Notes under the pieces: generated by a model
The model's database searches: none
The model's input: only the letters and a program-made list of their open reading frames with translations
Told to the model about the DNA's origin: nothing
Translations under genes and position numbers: made by a program
From: Flavobacteriales bacterium
Lineage (GTDB): Bacteria > Bacteroidota > Bacteroidia > Flavobacteriales > Flavobacteriaceae
Reading direction: 5' to 3'
Length of the DNA: 64,000 nucleotides
NCBI GenBank assembly: GCA_018335925.1
Contig: JAGXRF010000018.1
Span: 156,643-220,642 of the forward strand
Shown: one piece after another, positions 34,041 to 43,071 of the stretch
Layout of the letters: every line of letters starts with the position of its first letter
Numbering within the stretch: position 1 is the first letter of the stretch

Positions 34041-34601
34041 CTATTTGCTATAGTTTTTGAGAAAAATATCATAAAGGCGATACATGCCATATCCGGTAGA
34101 AGCACCAAATAAATACCCACATAAAATGTCGGTAGGGTAGTGCAAACCTAGATAAATTCTGCTATAGGCAAAAATGAAAGGGAATACGAATAAAAATACC
34201 GCAAAGCGATAGTGCTTTTTAAGCAAAAAGAACAATAGTGTGGTAGTTGCCATAGAGTTGGAAGCATGTCCGGAAAAGAAACTATACTTGCCACCATCTT
34301 TTACAATTCGGATGATGTTTTGTAAATGTGCTTCATGGCATGGTCTTAAACGTTGGGTAAGATTTTTCACCAAATTGGTTCCTTGATCGGTGATGGTGAT
34401 TAAAATAGCTAATGCAATGACCAAAAAGCCAAAATTTTTCCAACCATATTTTTTGATAAAAAAATAAAACACCACCACAAACAACAATGCCCAATTGGCT
34501 TGCTTGGTTAAAAACAACCACATTGGATCCCAACTTTCCGAACCCAGGGAGTTGAGGTATATAAAAACTTGTTCGTCGAGTTGTTTGATTTTTTCCAACA
34601 T
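34041..34601 (-). CDS. PAP2-family membrane phosphatase
   Basis: A 186-residue membrane phosphatase with all three acid-phosphatase motifs: KNLTQRLRP (about residue 80), SGHASNS (about 109) and SRIYLGLHYPTD (about 147), the catalytic histidines lying in the last two. Five or so hydrophobic helices surround them. Substrates in the family are lipid phosphates such as undecaprenyl diphosphate or phosphatidic acid. It follows tatA after 11 bases and probably shares its transcript. Confidence 0.9.
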   Translation of the reverse strand: MLEKIKQLDEQVFIYLNSLGSESWDPMWLFLTKQANWALLFVVVFYFFIKKYGWKNFGFLVIALAILITITDQGTNLVKNLTQRLRPCHEAHLQNIIRIVKDGGKYSFFSGHASNSMATTTLLFFLLKKHYRFAVFLFVFPFIFAYSRIYLGLHYPTDILCGYLFGASTGYGMYRLYDIFLKNYSK

Positions 34602-34612
34602 AAGGATAGCAA

Positions 34613-34939
34613 TTAAAAAGAACCTCTTTTGATGGGGCCTGTAATTTGATCGATGTCTTCTTCTAGCTTTTGGATGTTATCAGGCACTGGGTTTAAATTT
34701 TGCAAAGGCTTTTGTAGTGCCTCTTTGGCTTGATCTATTTCTTGTTGAATTGGGTTTTGTAGGATATCATCTAAACCAGCACTTTTATTGATTTCCGTTT
34801 TGAGTTCGTTGGTAGCGTTTTTTACTTGGTGGATGATTCTACCTAAAGTTCTTGCCAATTGCGGAATTTCTTTTGACCCAAAAAGCATCAAAATAATGAC
34901 TATAACAAAAATAAATTCAAAACCGCTGATACCAAACAT
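34613..34939 (-). CDS. tatA: Sec-independent translocase component TatA/TatE
   Basis: A 108-residue TatA-type protein with one N-terminal helix (FGISGFEFIFVIVIILMLFG) followed by the FGSKEIPQLARTLGRIIHQVKNA amphipathic helix and a flexible acidic tail. It supplies the pore-forming part of twin-arginine export; tatC is not in this window. I chose ATG 34939 because a -7 promoter box lies between it and the upstream ATG at 34972. Confidence 0.88.
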   Translation of the reverse strand: MFGISGFEFIFVIVIILMLFGSKEIPQLARTLGRIIHQVKNATNELKTEINKSAGLDDILQNPIQQEIDQAKEALQKPLQNLNPVPDNIQKLEEDIDQITGPIKRGSF

Positions 34940-34953
34940 GGAAATATTTTTTG

Positions 34954-34961
34954 CAAAGATA
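34954..34961 (-). promoter_or_regulatory. -7 promoter element for tatA
   Basis: On the minus strand TATCTTTG fits TAnnTTTG. It begins directly at the base of the terminator hairpin of the upstream peptidase gene. Confidence 0.55.
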
Positions 34962-34999
34962 AAAAACCCCAAAAGATGAAAAGGACTTTTGGGGTTTTT
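34962..34999 (-). terminator. Terminator of the M1 peptidase operon
   Basis: AAAAACCCCAAAAG and CTTTTGGGGTTTTT form a perfect 14-bp stem around a 10-base loop, with T-runs in both directions. It lies just after the peptidase stop and abuts the tatA promoter. Confidence 0.88.
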
Positions 35000-35015
35000 G
35001 ATGGGTTAAATTTTG

Positions 35016-37256
35016 TTATTTGTTGTCAAATTTCGACTTTACTTCCTCTTTTGGCCAAACATTGTTACTTACATCAATATCGGCAGTTTCCAACTTTGGA
35101 TCTAATTGAATTTTTTTCACTTTTTTATCCGTTGCAAATACTCTCGTTGCGGTTTGGTTGTTTTTTCTCCAAATTTGTTCGCGGAATTTGTGCAATTCTT
35201 TCGTGCCATCTTCAAATTCTAATTCCACAATAATTGGCATAATCAATCCTCCGGGTTTGTCAAAAGTTACTTCGTAAAAGAATTGTGGATTTTTAAATTC
35301 AGCTCTTTCTTCTGCGGTAAAATTCTTTTCTATGAATTTTTCCAAGGTTTCGAAATCTTTAACTTGAAATCCTTTTTTGTACTTGTCTTTCAATTCTGCA
35401 TGCCCATCCGGAATCATATATAAATATGGTCCAGGTTGTATTCCAAATCTACCTCTGCGTTGTGCAAATTGCTCTTGTTCTTTGGTTGGGTCTAACGAAA
35501 CGTAGTATTGTTTTACTTCTTTAATTCCCATGTCTACATAATCGGTAGAGTAAAACCAACCTCTCCAAAACCAATCCAAATCTATAGCAGAAGCATCTTC
35601 CATAGTTCGGAAAAAGTCCTCCGGAGTTGGGTGTTTGAATTTCCAACGGTTGGCATAAATTTTAAAAGCATAGTCAAACAATTCTTTCCCCATTACGGTT
35701 TCACGCAAAATATTAAGTGCAGTTGCAGGCTTTCCGTAAGCATTTGGTCCGAATTGATGGATGACTTCAGAGTTTGACATGATAGGCTCTAAAAAGTCTT
35801 GGTTGCCACTCATGTATGGAACAATTTTAGCAGCAGGTCCTCGTTGTGAAGGATAGTTTTCTTCAAACTCCTGTTCTGTCAAGTATTCTAAAAAGGTATT
35901 CAACCCTTCATCCATCCATGTCCATTGTCTTTCGTCTGAATTTACAATCATCGGAAAGTAATTGTGTCCTACTTCGTGGATAATCACACTGATCATCCCG
36001 TATTTAATTCGGTCAGATACATAACCGTTTTTGTCAGGTCTGCCATAGTTCCAGCAAATCATTGGGTATTCCATTCCTTGGTCTTCTGCCGAAACAGATA
36101 CTGCTTTTGGGTACGGATAATCAAAAGTATGTTTGGAATAGGTTTTTAATGTTTGAGCCACAGCTTTGGTAGAATACTCTCCCCACAACGGATTGGCTTC
36201 GTTAGGATATAACGAAATTGCCATTGGAGTGGTAGTTTCTAATTTAACAGCCATAGCATCTAAAATGAATTTTCGTGAGGTAGAAAACGCAAAATCACGC
36301 ACATTTTGGGCTTTAAAATGCCATGTTTTGGTAGTGGTTGCAAAGCCTTTTTCCGCTTTTTTAGCCTCTTCTGGAGTCACCACCAACACAGGTTTATCAA
36401 ATGTTTTTTGTGCTAATTCGTATCTTTTTACTTGTTCGGCAGTAAATACATCTTTACGATTTTGTAAATCTCCGGTAGCTTCCATCACGTGGTCAGACGG
36501 AACGGTAATTTTTACATCGTAGTTTCCAAAGGTTAAAGCAAATTCTCCGCTTCCCCAAAACTGCATATTTTGCCAGCCTTCTACATCGTTGTACACAGCC
36601 ATTCTAGGAAAAAACTGAGCAATCACATATATGCGGTTGCCATCTTCTAATTCTTCATACCCGGAACGACCTCTATCTACTTGGTAATTATTGATGTTAT
36701 ACCACCATTTGATAGAAAACGTAAATTTTTCTTTTGGTTTTAAAGGTGTTGCCAAATTGATTCGCATCATGGTATTGTTGATGGTATGCGATTGGTTGTT
36801 TCCTTTACTATCTTTTACATATTCAATGTTATATCCACCATCAAAACTAGGTTGTAAAAACGACTTGGTTAAAGTGGTTGGAGTATATCCTGGTGAAACT
36901 CTTTCGCTATTGATCAATTTGTTGTCAGAGGTTCTCTTTTTTTCATTTTGGTCTAATTGCACCCATAAATACTCTAATGTTTCTGGGGAGTTATTGTAAT
37001 AAGTTACCGTTTGAACTCCGTATAGTTTTTTGTTTTTGTCGTCTAAAGTAATTTCCATCACATAGTCAGCTTGTTGTTGGTAATAAGCCGGACCCGGTGC
37101 TCCTGATGCTGTTCGAAACATGTTTGGAGTGGCATACAACTGATAGTTTTGGCTAAACTTGTTGTTGTCGTATTTGCCTGGCTGACGTTCCTTTTTGTCT
37201 GCCTCTTGAGCAAAAACTAGCAATGGCAACAAACACCATAATAGGATTTTATTCAT
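35016..37256 (-). CDS. M1-family metallopeptidase (aminopeptidase-like), exported
   Basis: A 746-residue zinc peptidase with a signal peptide (residues 1-17, ending VFAQ). The N-terminal M1 beta-sandwich occupies about residues 55-250 and the catalytic domain follows. The zinc motif HEVGH starts at His427 and the third ligand is Glu450 (WMDEGLNTFLEY). EDQGMEYPMICW takes the place of the usual GAMEN exopeptidase motif, as in other Bacteroidota members of this group. It probably degrades peptides in the periplasm or at the surface. It ends in a terminator, and a DUF6702 gene lies upstream on the same strand. Confidence 0.92.
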   Translation of the reverse strand: MNKILLWCLLPLLVFAQEADKKERQPGKYDNNKFSQNYQLYATPNMFRTASGAPGPAYYQQQADYVMEITLDDKNKKLYGVQTVTYYNNSPETLEYLWVQLDQNEKKRTSDNKLINSERVSPGYTPTTLTKSFLQPSFDGGYNIEYVKDSKGNNQSHTINNTMMRINLATPLKPKEKFTFSIKWWYNINNYQVDRGRSGYEELEDGNRIYVIAQFFPRMAVYNDVEGWQNMQFWGSGEFALTFGNYDVKITVPSDHVMEATGDLQNRKDVFTAEQVKRYELAQKTFDKPVLVVTPEEAKKAEKGFATTTKTWHFKAQNVRDFAFSTSRKFILDAMAVKLETTTPMAISLYPNEANPLWGEYSTKAVAQTLKTYSKHTFDYPYPKAVSVSAEDQGMEYPMICWNYGRPDKNGYVSDRIKYGMISVIIHEVGHNYFPMIVNSDERQWTWMDEGLNTFLEYLTEQEFEENYPSQRGPAAKIVPYMSGNQDFLEPIMSNSEVIHQFGPNAYGKPATALNILRETVMGKELFDYAFKIYANRWKFKHPTPEDFFRTMEDASAIDLDWFWRGWFYSTDYVDMGIKEVKQYYVSLDPTKEQEQFAQRRGRFGIQPGPYLYMIPDGHAELKDKYKKGFQVKDFETLEKFIEKNFTAEERAEFKNPQFFYEVTFDKPGGLIMPIIVELEFEDGTKELHKFREQIWRKNNQTATRVFATDKKVKKIQLDPKLETADIDVSNNVWPKEEVKSKFDNK

Positions 37257-37417
37257 TTTTGAGTTCTTTTAGTTAAATAAAACGTGCTAAAATATCTAAT
37301 TTATGGGATTCGGTTGCTAAATAATCCTTAAAAAATGACAATAGCAATTGCAATGGCAATAACAATAGAAATGAAAATGATAAATGAATGAGATTGACTA
37401 CTGATAAGGATGAACAT

Positions 37418-37930
37418 TTAGTTTTTCAAAACAAATTCTTTCTCTTTTTTTGAGTTTACCAATAGCTCGGTGAATTTTTGGTTGCCAAATTTTACATGTA
37501 AAATATTTTGTTGGTCGGGTTCTAATTCCATTAAAGTGGCATTTTTAATAGTAATTTTTTTTGGTTTGTTTACATTTTTAACCAACAAATAGCAAATTAA
37601 CACATCGTCTTCCACTTCTTTTAAATGAAATTGTAAAGGCATTTTTTTTTGGTTGACAATGATTTGGTTGTTTTCTAACAAATAATCTATAAGTAATTTA
37701 ACATCTTCTGCGGATTCTTTTTTATCGCCTAAATAAAACACTCGTTGGTGTTTTTTTTCTAATGCTCTATTCATATCGTCTAAAAAATATCGAGAAGTAA
37801 TTTCCATCTGACTCTTTTTTTCGTTCCATTCCACTTGGTTTACCGACACATAAAATTTATGGGTGAAGGAAAAAAAAGAAAGAATGATTCCTACGAATAC
37901 TAACGACTTCCAACTTATAAAGATTTTCAT
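37418..37930 (-). CDS. DUF6702 family protein
   Basis: A 170-residue exported protein with a signal or anchor segment at residues 8-24 (LVFVGIILSFFSFTHKFY). The following VSVNQVEWNEKKSQMEITSRYFLDDMNRAL is typical of DUF6702, found next to M1 peptidases in flavobacteria. Its function is unknown. It belongs to a run of four minus-strand genes for exported proteins. Confidence 0.8.
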   Translation of the reverse strand: MKIFISWKSLVFVGIILSFFSFTHKFYVSVNQVEWNEKKSQMEITSRYFLDDMNRALEKKHQRVFYLGDKKESAEDVKLLIDYLLENNQIIVNQKKMPLQFHLKEVEDDVLICYLLVKNVNKPKKITIKNATLMELEPDQQNILHVKFGNQKFTELLVNSKKEKEFVLKN

Positions 37931-37951
37931 TTTATTATGGGATGGAAATTC

Positions 37952-38725
37952 TTACTTAAAATCTTTCCTTTTATTGATTAAAAATTCTGTGATATAAAAT
38001 TCTTGTTTGCCAGCCATTAGTTTTTTAAACTCCGGGTCTTTTTCGCAAAATTGTAAAAAGTCTTCAATTTGTTCAGGTTTTAGTTCTAGAGTCTCGGTAA
38101 AAAAAGTATAAGTAAATTTTTCTTTTAACAAGTCTGCACTTGCTTTTTCGTAATCTATTTTTTCTTGTTTCTTTTTGCTTTTTCCAAAAACTGCGTCTTT
38201 TACTAACTTTCCTATGGCTACAAAATTCATTCCATATGGGATTGAGCCATCACTTGGCATAGTACTATTTTTTGGAGAAGTAATCACATCGTCTGTAAAT
38301 TGTTGATCTGTTACCGCTTTGCTGTCAAAACTTTCATACATATCATAAATCTTTATGTTTTTTGCATCTTTTGCCAAGTCACCTGTTAGTGATTTTGGGG
38401 TAATCACAACTTCATTTAGTTCGTTGATAAACATGTTGAGTTCTACTTTGTACACGCGAAGTTTAAAATCGCTTTCTTCTAAAACAATAGATACTGGTTT
38501 AATTTGTACACTTTGAAAAACCAAAGTGTCTTTAGGTTTGGCATATAAAGTATAAAACCCTTGGGCATCGGTAATAGCCCCTTTGTTAGAGTTTTTGTTG
38601 AATACTTCAACGTTTTCAATTTGTACTTCGGTAGAAACAATTTGACCACGCAAAATGCTTCTAGGAATCAATTGTGCAAGAGAGAATTGAAAAAAGATCA
38701 AACAAAGGAGTAAAATTTTGTACAT
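37952..38725 (-). CDS. CarboxypepD_reg-like domain protein (distal copy)
   Basis: A 257-residue exported protein with a signal peptide (residues 1-17, ending SLAQ) and a carboxypeptidase-regulatory-like beta domain at residues 25-100 (LRGQIVSTEVQIENVEVFNKNSNKGAITDAQGFYTLYAKPKDTLVFQSVQ), followed by an unrecognised helical C-terminal half. Such domains usually sit at the front of TonB-dependent receptors; here there is no barrel. It is 21 bases from the DUF6702 gene, and a related gene precedes it. Confidence 0.8.
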   Translation of the reverse strand: MYKILLLCLIFFQFSLAQLIPRSILRGQIVSTEVQIENVEVFNKNSNKGAITDAQGFYTLYAKPKDTLVFQSVQIKPVSIVLEESDFKLRVYKVELNMFINELNEVVITPKSLTGDLAKDAKNIKIYDMYESFDSKAVTDQQFTDDVITSPKNSTMPSDGSIPYGMNFVAIGKLVKDAVFGKSKKKQEKIDYEKASADLLKEKFTYTFFTETLELKPEQIEDFLQFCEKDPEFKKLMAGKQEFYITEFLINKRKDFK

Positions 38726-38769
38726 GGAAATGTTTTTGTTAAAGGTATAAAATGGTCGCGACTTTTTTG

Positions 38770-39477
38770 TTAATCTTCTTTTAAGCTTTCTAAGAAATCG
38801 AACGAAAGTTCCGAAAGTTTTAACAAAGCTCGGTCTTTTTGGTATTTATCTACCAAATCAAACAAATCAGGATCTTCAATAGCATAATACAAAAATCCTT
38901 CTACATAAATCTCTGGTATTTTTAAATCATCTATACAATAACTTGCGGGGGCATATAGGCTTAATCGAGTTCTGAGGATGTTTTTCTTTTCATTGGCCAA
39001 TTCTTTTTTCAACATTTTTGTCCTTCCCGAAATCCAATTGATGATAGGATCTAATGGTAAAAACCCTCCACCGGAAGTAGCTGTGTATAATCTTCTTTCT
39101 GCCACAGTATATCTTTTTGGGGTGTAGTTAATGCCCAAATCTTTTAAGGTAATAGCTCGGTCTCTAACAACTACTTCTTCTAATTCGGTAGTTTTTTCGG
39201 TCATTTTTACACTCATGGTACCATTGGCAAAGTCTTTCGCAGAAACCGATTGTCTCCAAAACTCTAAGTGCACTGCATTAAATACCAACAAATCGTCTTC
39301 AGAAGCATCTATGGTAAAAACACCTTTGGCATCTGTTATGGTAGTTTTTTCATTAGACAAATTAATTACATGAATTCCCTCTACCATAGCGTTTCCTGCG
39401 GTTATGGTGCCTGTAATTTTTTTTGTTTGCCCAATTAAAATGGAAGAGCAAAACAATAACAACCAAAATTTACTCAT
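38770..39477 (-). CDS. CarboxypepD_reg-like domain protein (proximal copy)
   Basis: A 235-residue paralogue of the preceding entry, with a signal peptide (residues 1-16) and the regulatory-like domain at about 20-95 (ITGTITAGNAMVEGIHVINLSNEKTTITDAKGVFTIDASEDDLLVFNAVH). The C-terminal half is not recognised. Both copies end in similar acidic aromatic motifs (FLYYAIEDPDLFDLVDKY here, IEDFLQFCEKDPEFKKLM in the other), so they probably arose by duplication. Confidence 0.8.
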   Translation of the reverse strand: MSKFWLLLFCSSILIGQTKKITGTITAGNAMVEGIHVINLSNEKTTITDAKGVFTIDASEDDLLVFNAVHLEFWRQSVSAKDFANGTMSVKMTEKTTELEEVVVRDRAITLKDLGINYTPKRYTVAERRLYTATSGGGFLPLDPIINWISGRTKMLKKELANEKKNILRTRLSLYAPASYCIDDLKIPEIYVEGFLYYAIEDPDLFDLVDKYQKDRALLKLSELSFDFLESLKED

Positions 39478-39592
39478 TTGTTGGAAATTATGAGGTAAAA
39501 ATATTTGATTTTAGCATTCCATTCGTTTTTGTTGCCCCCAAATATTTGTTAATAATGTTGGTGAAAAGGGTGGTGTTATCTGTTGGAATATG

Positions 39593-39600
39593 TATTTTTG
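39593..39600 (+). promoter_or_regulatory. -7 promoter element for pepE
   Basis: TATTTTTG fits TAnnTTTG. It lies downstream of the in-frame ATG at 39583, so ATG 39628 is the better start. Confidence 0.55.
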
Positions 39601-39627
39601 TTTGCCAATCATTTGAGTATTTTAACT

Positions 39628-40329
39628 ATGCGTAAAGCCATTATTGCCAGCACTTCAACCTTACATGGAGGAGGATATTTAGAATATTTACAGCCCACCT
39701 TACAAGAGTTTTTTAAAGAAATCAAACAATTGCTTTTTATTCCGTTTGCACGTCCTGGAGGGATTTCGCATGATGTTTACACCGAAAAAGCAGCGGTTTT
39801 TTTTCAGAAAATGAACATACAAGTACAAGGCTTGCATACGTTTGAAAACCCCAAAGAAGCTATTTTACAAGCAGAAGCCATTTTTACAGGCGGAGGCAAT
39901 ACTTTTGTTTTGGTAGATCAATTGCATCGGTTGCAATTAATGCCAGTGATTAAACAAGCGGTAAATCAAGGAACTTTGTATTTAGGTTCTTCTGCCGGAA
40001 GTAATATAACCGGATTAACCATGCAAACTACCAACGATATGCCCATAGTATATCCGAGTAGTTTTCAAACCATAGGTTTGGTGCCTTTTAATTTGAATCC
40101 ACATTATTTAGATCCAGACCCAAACTCTACCCACATGGGTGAAACTCGTGAAACCCGAATTAAAGAGTTTCATGCGTTTAATACCCAACCTGTGGTTGGC
40201 TTGCGTGAGGGAAGTTGGTTAGAGGTAGTTGGAGAAACCATTACTTTAAGAGGTAACTTATCTGCTAGAATTTTTACCGCACAACAAGCACCTTATGAAT
40301 TGGAGTCGAATAGTATCTTAGCTTTTTAA
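39628..40329 (+). CDS. pepE: Dipeptidase E (alpha-aspartyl dipeptidase)
   Basis: A 233-residue S51-family serine peptidase that cleaves N-terminal aspartyl dipeptides. LFIPFARPGGISHDVYTEKA and IFTGGGNTFVLVDQL are typical, and the nucleophile serine is in LGSSAGSNITG. NLNPHYLDPDPNSTHMGETRETRI contains the conserved histidine region and GLREGSWL the acidic residue. The length agrees with E. coli PepE (229). The start was chosen downstream of the promoter box. Confidence 0.92.
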   Translation: MRKAIIASTSTLHGGGYLEYLQPTLQEFFKEIKQLLFIPFARPGGISHDVYTEKAAVFFQKMNIQVQGLHTFENPKEAILQAEAIFTGGGNTFVLVDQLHRLQLMPVIKQAVNQGTLYLGSSAGSNITGLTMQTTNDMPIVYPSSFQTIGLVPFNLNPHYLDPDPNSTHMGETRETRIKEFHAFNTQPVVGLREGSWLEVVGETITLRGNLSARIFTAQQAPYELESNSILAF

Positions 40330-40335
40330 TAACTT

Positions 40336-42315
40336 ATGATTTCACGAAACACCATCGACCAAGTATTTGAAACTGCCCGAGTAGAGGAGGTGATTGGTGA
40401 TTTTGTACAACTCAAAAGGGCCGGAAGTAACTTAAAAGGTCTGAGTCCGTTTTCTAGTGAAAAATCACCTTCATTTATGGTGAGTCCGGTAAAGCAAATT
40501 TGGAAAGATTTTAGTTCCGGAAAGGGAGGAAATGCGGTGACTTTCATTATGGAGCATGAGCATTTTACTTTTCCGGAAGCCATCAGATATTTGGCTAAGA
40601 AATACGGAATTCCGATTGAAGAAACCGAAGAGTCTTCGGAAGAAAAAATCCAAGCCCAAGAAAAAGAAAGCTTGTATTTGGTATCTGAATTTGCAGCAAA
40701 GTATTTTCAAGACCAATTATTTCAATCAGAAGAAGGCAAAGCAATTGGCTTGAGTTATTTTAAAGAAAGAGGCTTTACCGAGCATACTATTGAAAAATTT
40801 GGATTGGGTTACTCTCCCAACCAATGGGATGCTTTTACACAGCATGCTTTGCAAAAAGGTTTCCAAATGACATATTTGGAGAAAACAGGGTTGACCATTG
40901 TAGGAGAAAACCGAAACATCGACCGATTTAAAGGTAGGGTCTTGTTTCCTATCCATAGTATGTCAGGAAGAGTACTAGGTTTTGGAGGTCGTATTTTAAC
41001 AAACGATAAAAAAGCAGCAAAATATCTCAATTCTCCCGAAAGTGAAATTTATTACAAGAGCAAAATACTATACGGAATTTTTCATGCCAAACAAGCCATA
41101 GCCAAGTTAGATCGATGTTATTTGGTAGAAGGATATACCGATGTAATTCAAATGCATCAAGCAGGAATTGAAAATGTGGTAGCAAGCTCCGGAACAGCTT
41201 TAACAACCGAGCAAATTCGATTGATAGGCAGATTAACCAAGAATATAACCGTTCTTTTTGATGGTGATGCTGCTGGTTTACGTGCTTCTATCCGTGGAAT
41301 TGATTTGATTTTGGAAGAAGACATGAACGTTAAGGTTTGTACTTTTCCGGATGGAGATGACCCCGATAGTTTTGCCAAGAAAACCCCTTTTGGTGAGTTG
41401 CAATTGTACTTGAATGAACAAGCCCAGGATTTTATTCAATTCAAAGCTTCGTTGTTGATGCAAGAAAGCAAAAACGATCCTATCAAAAAAGCGGAAGTCA
41501 TTCGAGATATGGTGCAAAGTATTGCCAAAATCCCGAATCGAATTAAAAAGGAAGTCTACATACGCGAATGTGCTCGATTGATGGATATTTCGGAAGAAGT
41601 ATTGTTCAATACCTTGGCTCAGATTAACCAAAAAGAACTTTTGCAAAGCAAAAAGTCGGAATCCAGTGAGGTAGTGAAACCAATGGAAGTGGTAAAAACT
41701 CCAACAGCAACTTTACTGAATACCCAAGAAATGTTGCACGAAATGGAACGAAAACTGTTGGAAATTTTGCTTTTATATGGCGAAATGGAAGGAGAGTTTG
41801 TGGACTATTATATTGAATTGAATGAGTTTGGGAAAGAAATGGAAAAACACGAAACCATTAAGTGTCCGGTTTACCAACGCATTTACTTGAGTTTACAGCA
41901 AGATGAAATTGCTTTTTCCAACCCAATGTTTAAAAATATTTATGACGATTGTATTTTGGCTTTTACCCAAGGTAACTTTGATCGAAACCAATGGATGCAA
42001 CAGTTAGAACCAGATGCTATGGCATTGGTTACACAAATTTTGATGCAAGAAGACAAGTACGAACTACATGCTTGGTTTGAAAAGAAAAATATTTTGGTAA
42101 AAGAACGCAAAGATGTGTTGGTAATTAGTGGTTTGACCCAAGACACCATTGTGAGCTACCGGGAGTTTTTAATCAAAAAAATGGTAGATGATTGGCAAAA
42201 ACAATTAGTTGAAATGACAGAAAATGAAATCATGGAAGTGTTGGGAATGATCAACGACTACAATAAATTAAAGGCATACATCTCCCATAAAATCGGTAGA
42301 TTGAGGACTTATTAG
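40336..42315 (+). CDS. dnaG: DNA primase DnaG with degenerate zinc-binding domain
   Basis: Makes RNA primers for replication. The 659-residue protein has the N-terminal domain (residues 1-100), the TOPRIM catalytic core (YLVEGYTDVIQMHQAGIENVVASSGTAL with the conserved Glu; LFDGDAAGLRASIRGID with DxD-type acids) and a C-terminal helicase-interaction domain. In E. coli the zinc ligands are CPFH and CFGC. Here the matching segments are LSPFSSEK and KDFSSGKGG, so all four ligands are changed (Ser37, Ser40, Asp58, Ser61). The fold around them is well kept (SPSFMVSPVKQIWKDFSSGKG), so this seems to be a zinc-free variant of the lineage. Confidence 0.95.
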   Translation: MISRNTIDQVFETARVEEVIGDFVQLKRAGSNLKGLSPFSSEKSPSFMVSPVKQIWKDFSSGKGGNAVTFIMEHEHFTFPEAIRYLAKKYGIPIEETEESSEEKIQAQEKESLYLVSEFAAKYFQDQLFQSEEGKAIGLSYFKERGFTEHTIEKFGLGYSPNQWDAFTQHALQKGFQMTYLEKTGLTIVGENRNIDRFKGRVLFPIHSMSGRVLGFGGRILTNDKKAAKYLNSPESEIYYKSKILYGIFHAKQAIAKLDRCYLVEGYTDVIQMHQAGIENVVASSGTALTTEQIRLIGRLTKNITVLFDGDAAGLRASIRGIDLILEEDMNVKVCTFPDGDDPDSFAKKTPFGELQLYLNEQAQDFIQFKASLLMQESKNDPIKKAEVIRDMVQSIAKIPNRIKKEVYIRECARLMDISEEVLFNTLAQINQKELLQSKKSESSEVVKPMEVVKTPTATLLNTQEMLHEMERKLLEILLLYGEMEGEFVDYYIELNEFGKEMEKHETIKCPVYQRIYLSLQQDEIAFSNPMFKNIYDDCILAFTQGNFDRNQWMQQLEPDAMALVTQILMQEDKYELHAWFEKKNILVKERKDVLVISGLTQDTIVSYREFLIKKMVDDWQKQLVEMTENEIMEVLGMINDYNKLKAYISHKIGRLRTY

Positions 42316-42352
42316 AACATCTATAAGAGATGGTAAAATGAAACTACATTTT

Positions 42353-42652
42353 TTATGCAGCATCATGTTCAACAGGTTTGATGTTTTTTAATTCGTTTTG
42401 TTTCAATATTTTTTCTTCCTCTAAATCATAATCATCCTGTAAACCCAACCAAAATTTTGCACTAGTACTAAAGTAAATGGAAAGTCTTAATGCAGTATCT
42501 GCAGTAATTCTTCTTTTACCTTTAATTATTTCACTAATTCTGGTTTGAGGAATAAAAGTTTCTTTACACAACCGATATGCGGATATTCCAAGTGGCTCTA
42601 AAAATTCTTCTTTTAAAACTTCTCCAGGATGAATATTTTTTAATCTTTCCAT
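42353..42652 (-). CDS. higA: HigA-family antitoxin (XRE-type)
   Basis: A 99-residue helix-turn-helix antitoxin of the HigA/VapI group: NIHPGEVLKEEFLEPLGISAYRLCKETFIPQTRISEIIKGKRRIT at residues 6-51 and RLSIYFSTSAKFWLGLQDDYDLE at 57-80. It would neutralise HigB and repress the operon. The gene is intact, but the adjacent higB has two in-frame stops, so the antitoxin is probably an orphan. It lies 9 bases after the remains of higB. Confidence 0.93.
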   Translation of the reverse strand: MERLKNIHPGEVLKEEFLEPLGISAYRLCKETFIPQTRISEIIKGKRRITADTALRLSIYFSTSAKFWLGLQDDYDLEEEKILKQNELKNIKPVEHDAA

Positions 42653-42661
42653 AGTTGTTTG

Positions 42662-42943
42662 TTAATGATAATCTAAAATGGTTACATCATAAGCATTGTC
42701 GTTTTCCCATTTAAAAACTATTCGCCATTGATTATTGATTCGAATGCTATATAAACCAGAAAAATTCCCACTTAATTTTTCCAAATGGTTAGCAGGAGGA
42801 ACTCTTAAGTCGTTAATATTTTGAGAACTGTTAAGCATTCTCAGTTTCCTTCTGGCTACATTTTGAATTTCAAAAGGTAGTTTTTTTGACTATGTTCCAT
42901 TCCAAATTTATTCGGTTTCCTTATCGTCAAAGCTTTTAATCAC
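42662..42943 (-). pseudogene. higB: Degraded higB toxin gene (two in-frame stop codons)
   Basis: Read from GTG 42943 on the minus strand, the frame gives VIKSFDDKETE, stop, IWNGT, stop, then SKKLPFEIQNVARRKLRMLN and on to a normal end SGNFSGLYSIRINNQWRIVFKWENDNAYDVTILDYH (shown only as its recognisable HigB/RelE-type ending). The stops are TAA at 42908-42910 and TAG at 42890-42892. No frameshift is needed, and the rest of the roughly 93-codon toxin is preserved, including the basic RINNQWRI segment. The mutations therefore appear recent. Confidence 0.88.
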
Positions 42944-42968
42944 TACTAACGAATTACAATACTAATGC

Positions 42969-42976
42969 CAAAGATA
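42969..42976 (-). promoter_or_regulatory. -7 promoter element for the higBA remnant
   Basis: On the minus strand TATCTTTG fits TAnnTTTG, 26 bases before the GTG of the former higB. The promoter seems intact and would still express higA. Confidence 0.5.
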
Positions 42977-43071
42977 AGTAATTTTGATTTTGTCTTTAAT
43001 AAAAAAAAGGTAAAAAATGTAAATGGTAAATTTTGAGGTGTAAATTTTGCAATTCAAAAAACTTCAAAAAT

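Noticed and set aside
37320..37380. Low-complexity AAT/GCAAT-rich stretch upstream of the M1 peptidase gene.
   Set aside because: Units are too irregular for a defined repeat and no structure or motif stands out.
40336..42315. DnaG as a decayed pseudogene because its zinc ligands are missing.
   Set aside because: The TOPRIM catalytic residues and the full length are intact, and the neighbouring residues of the former zinc site are conserved.
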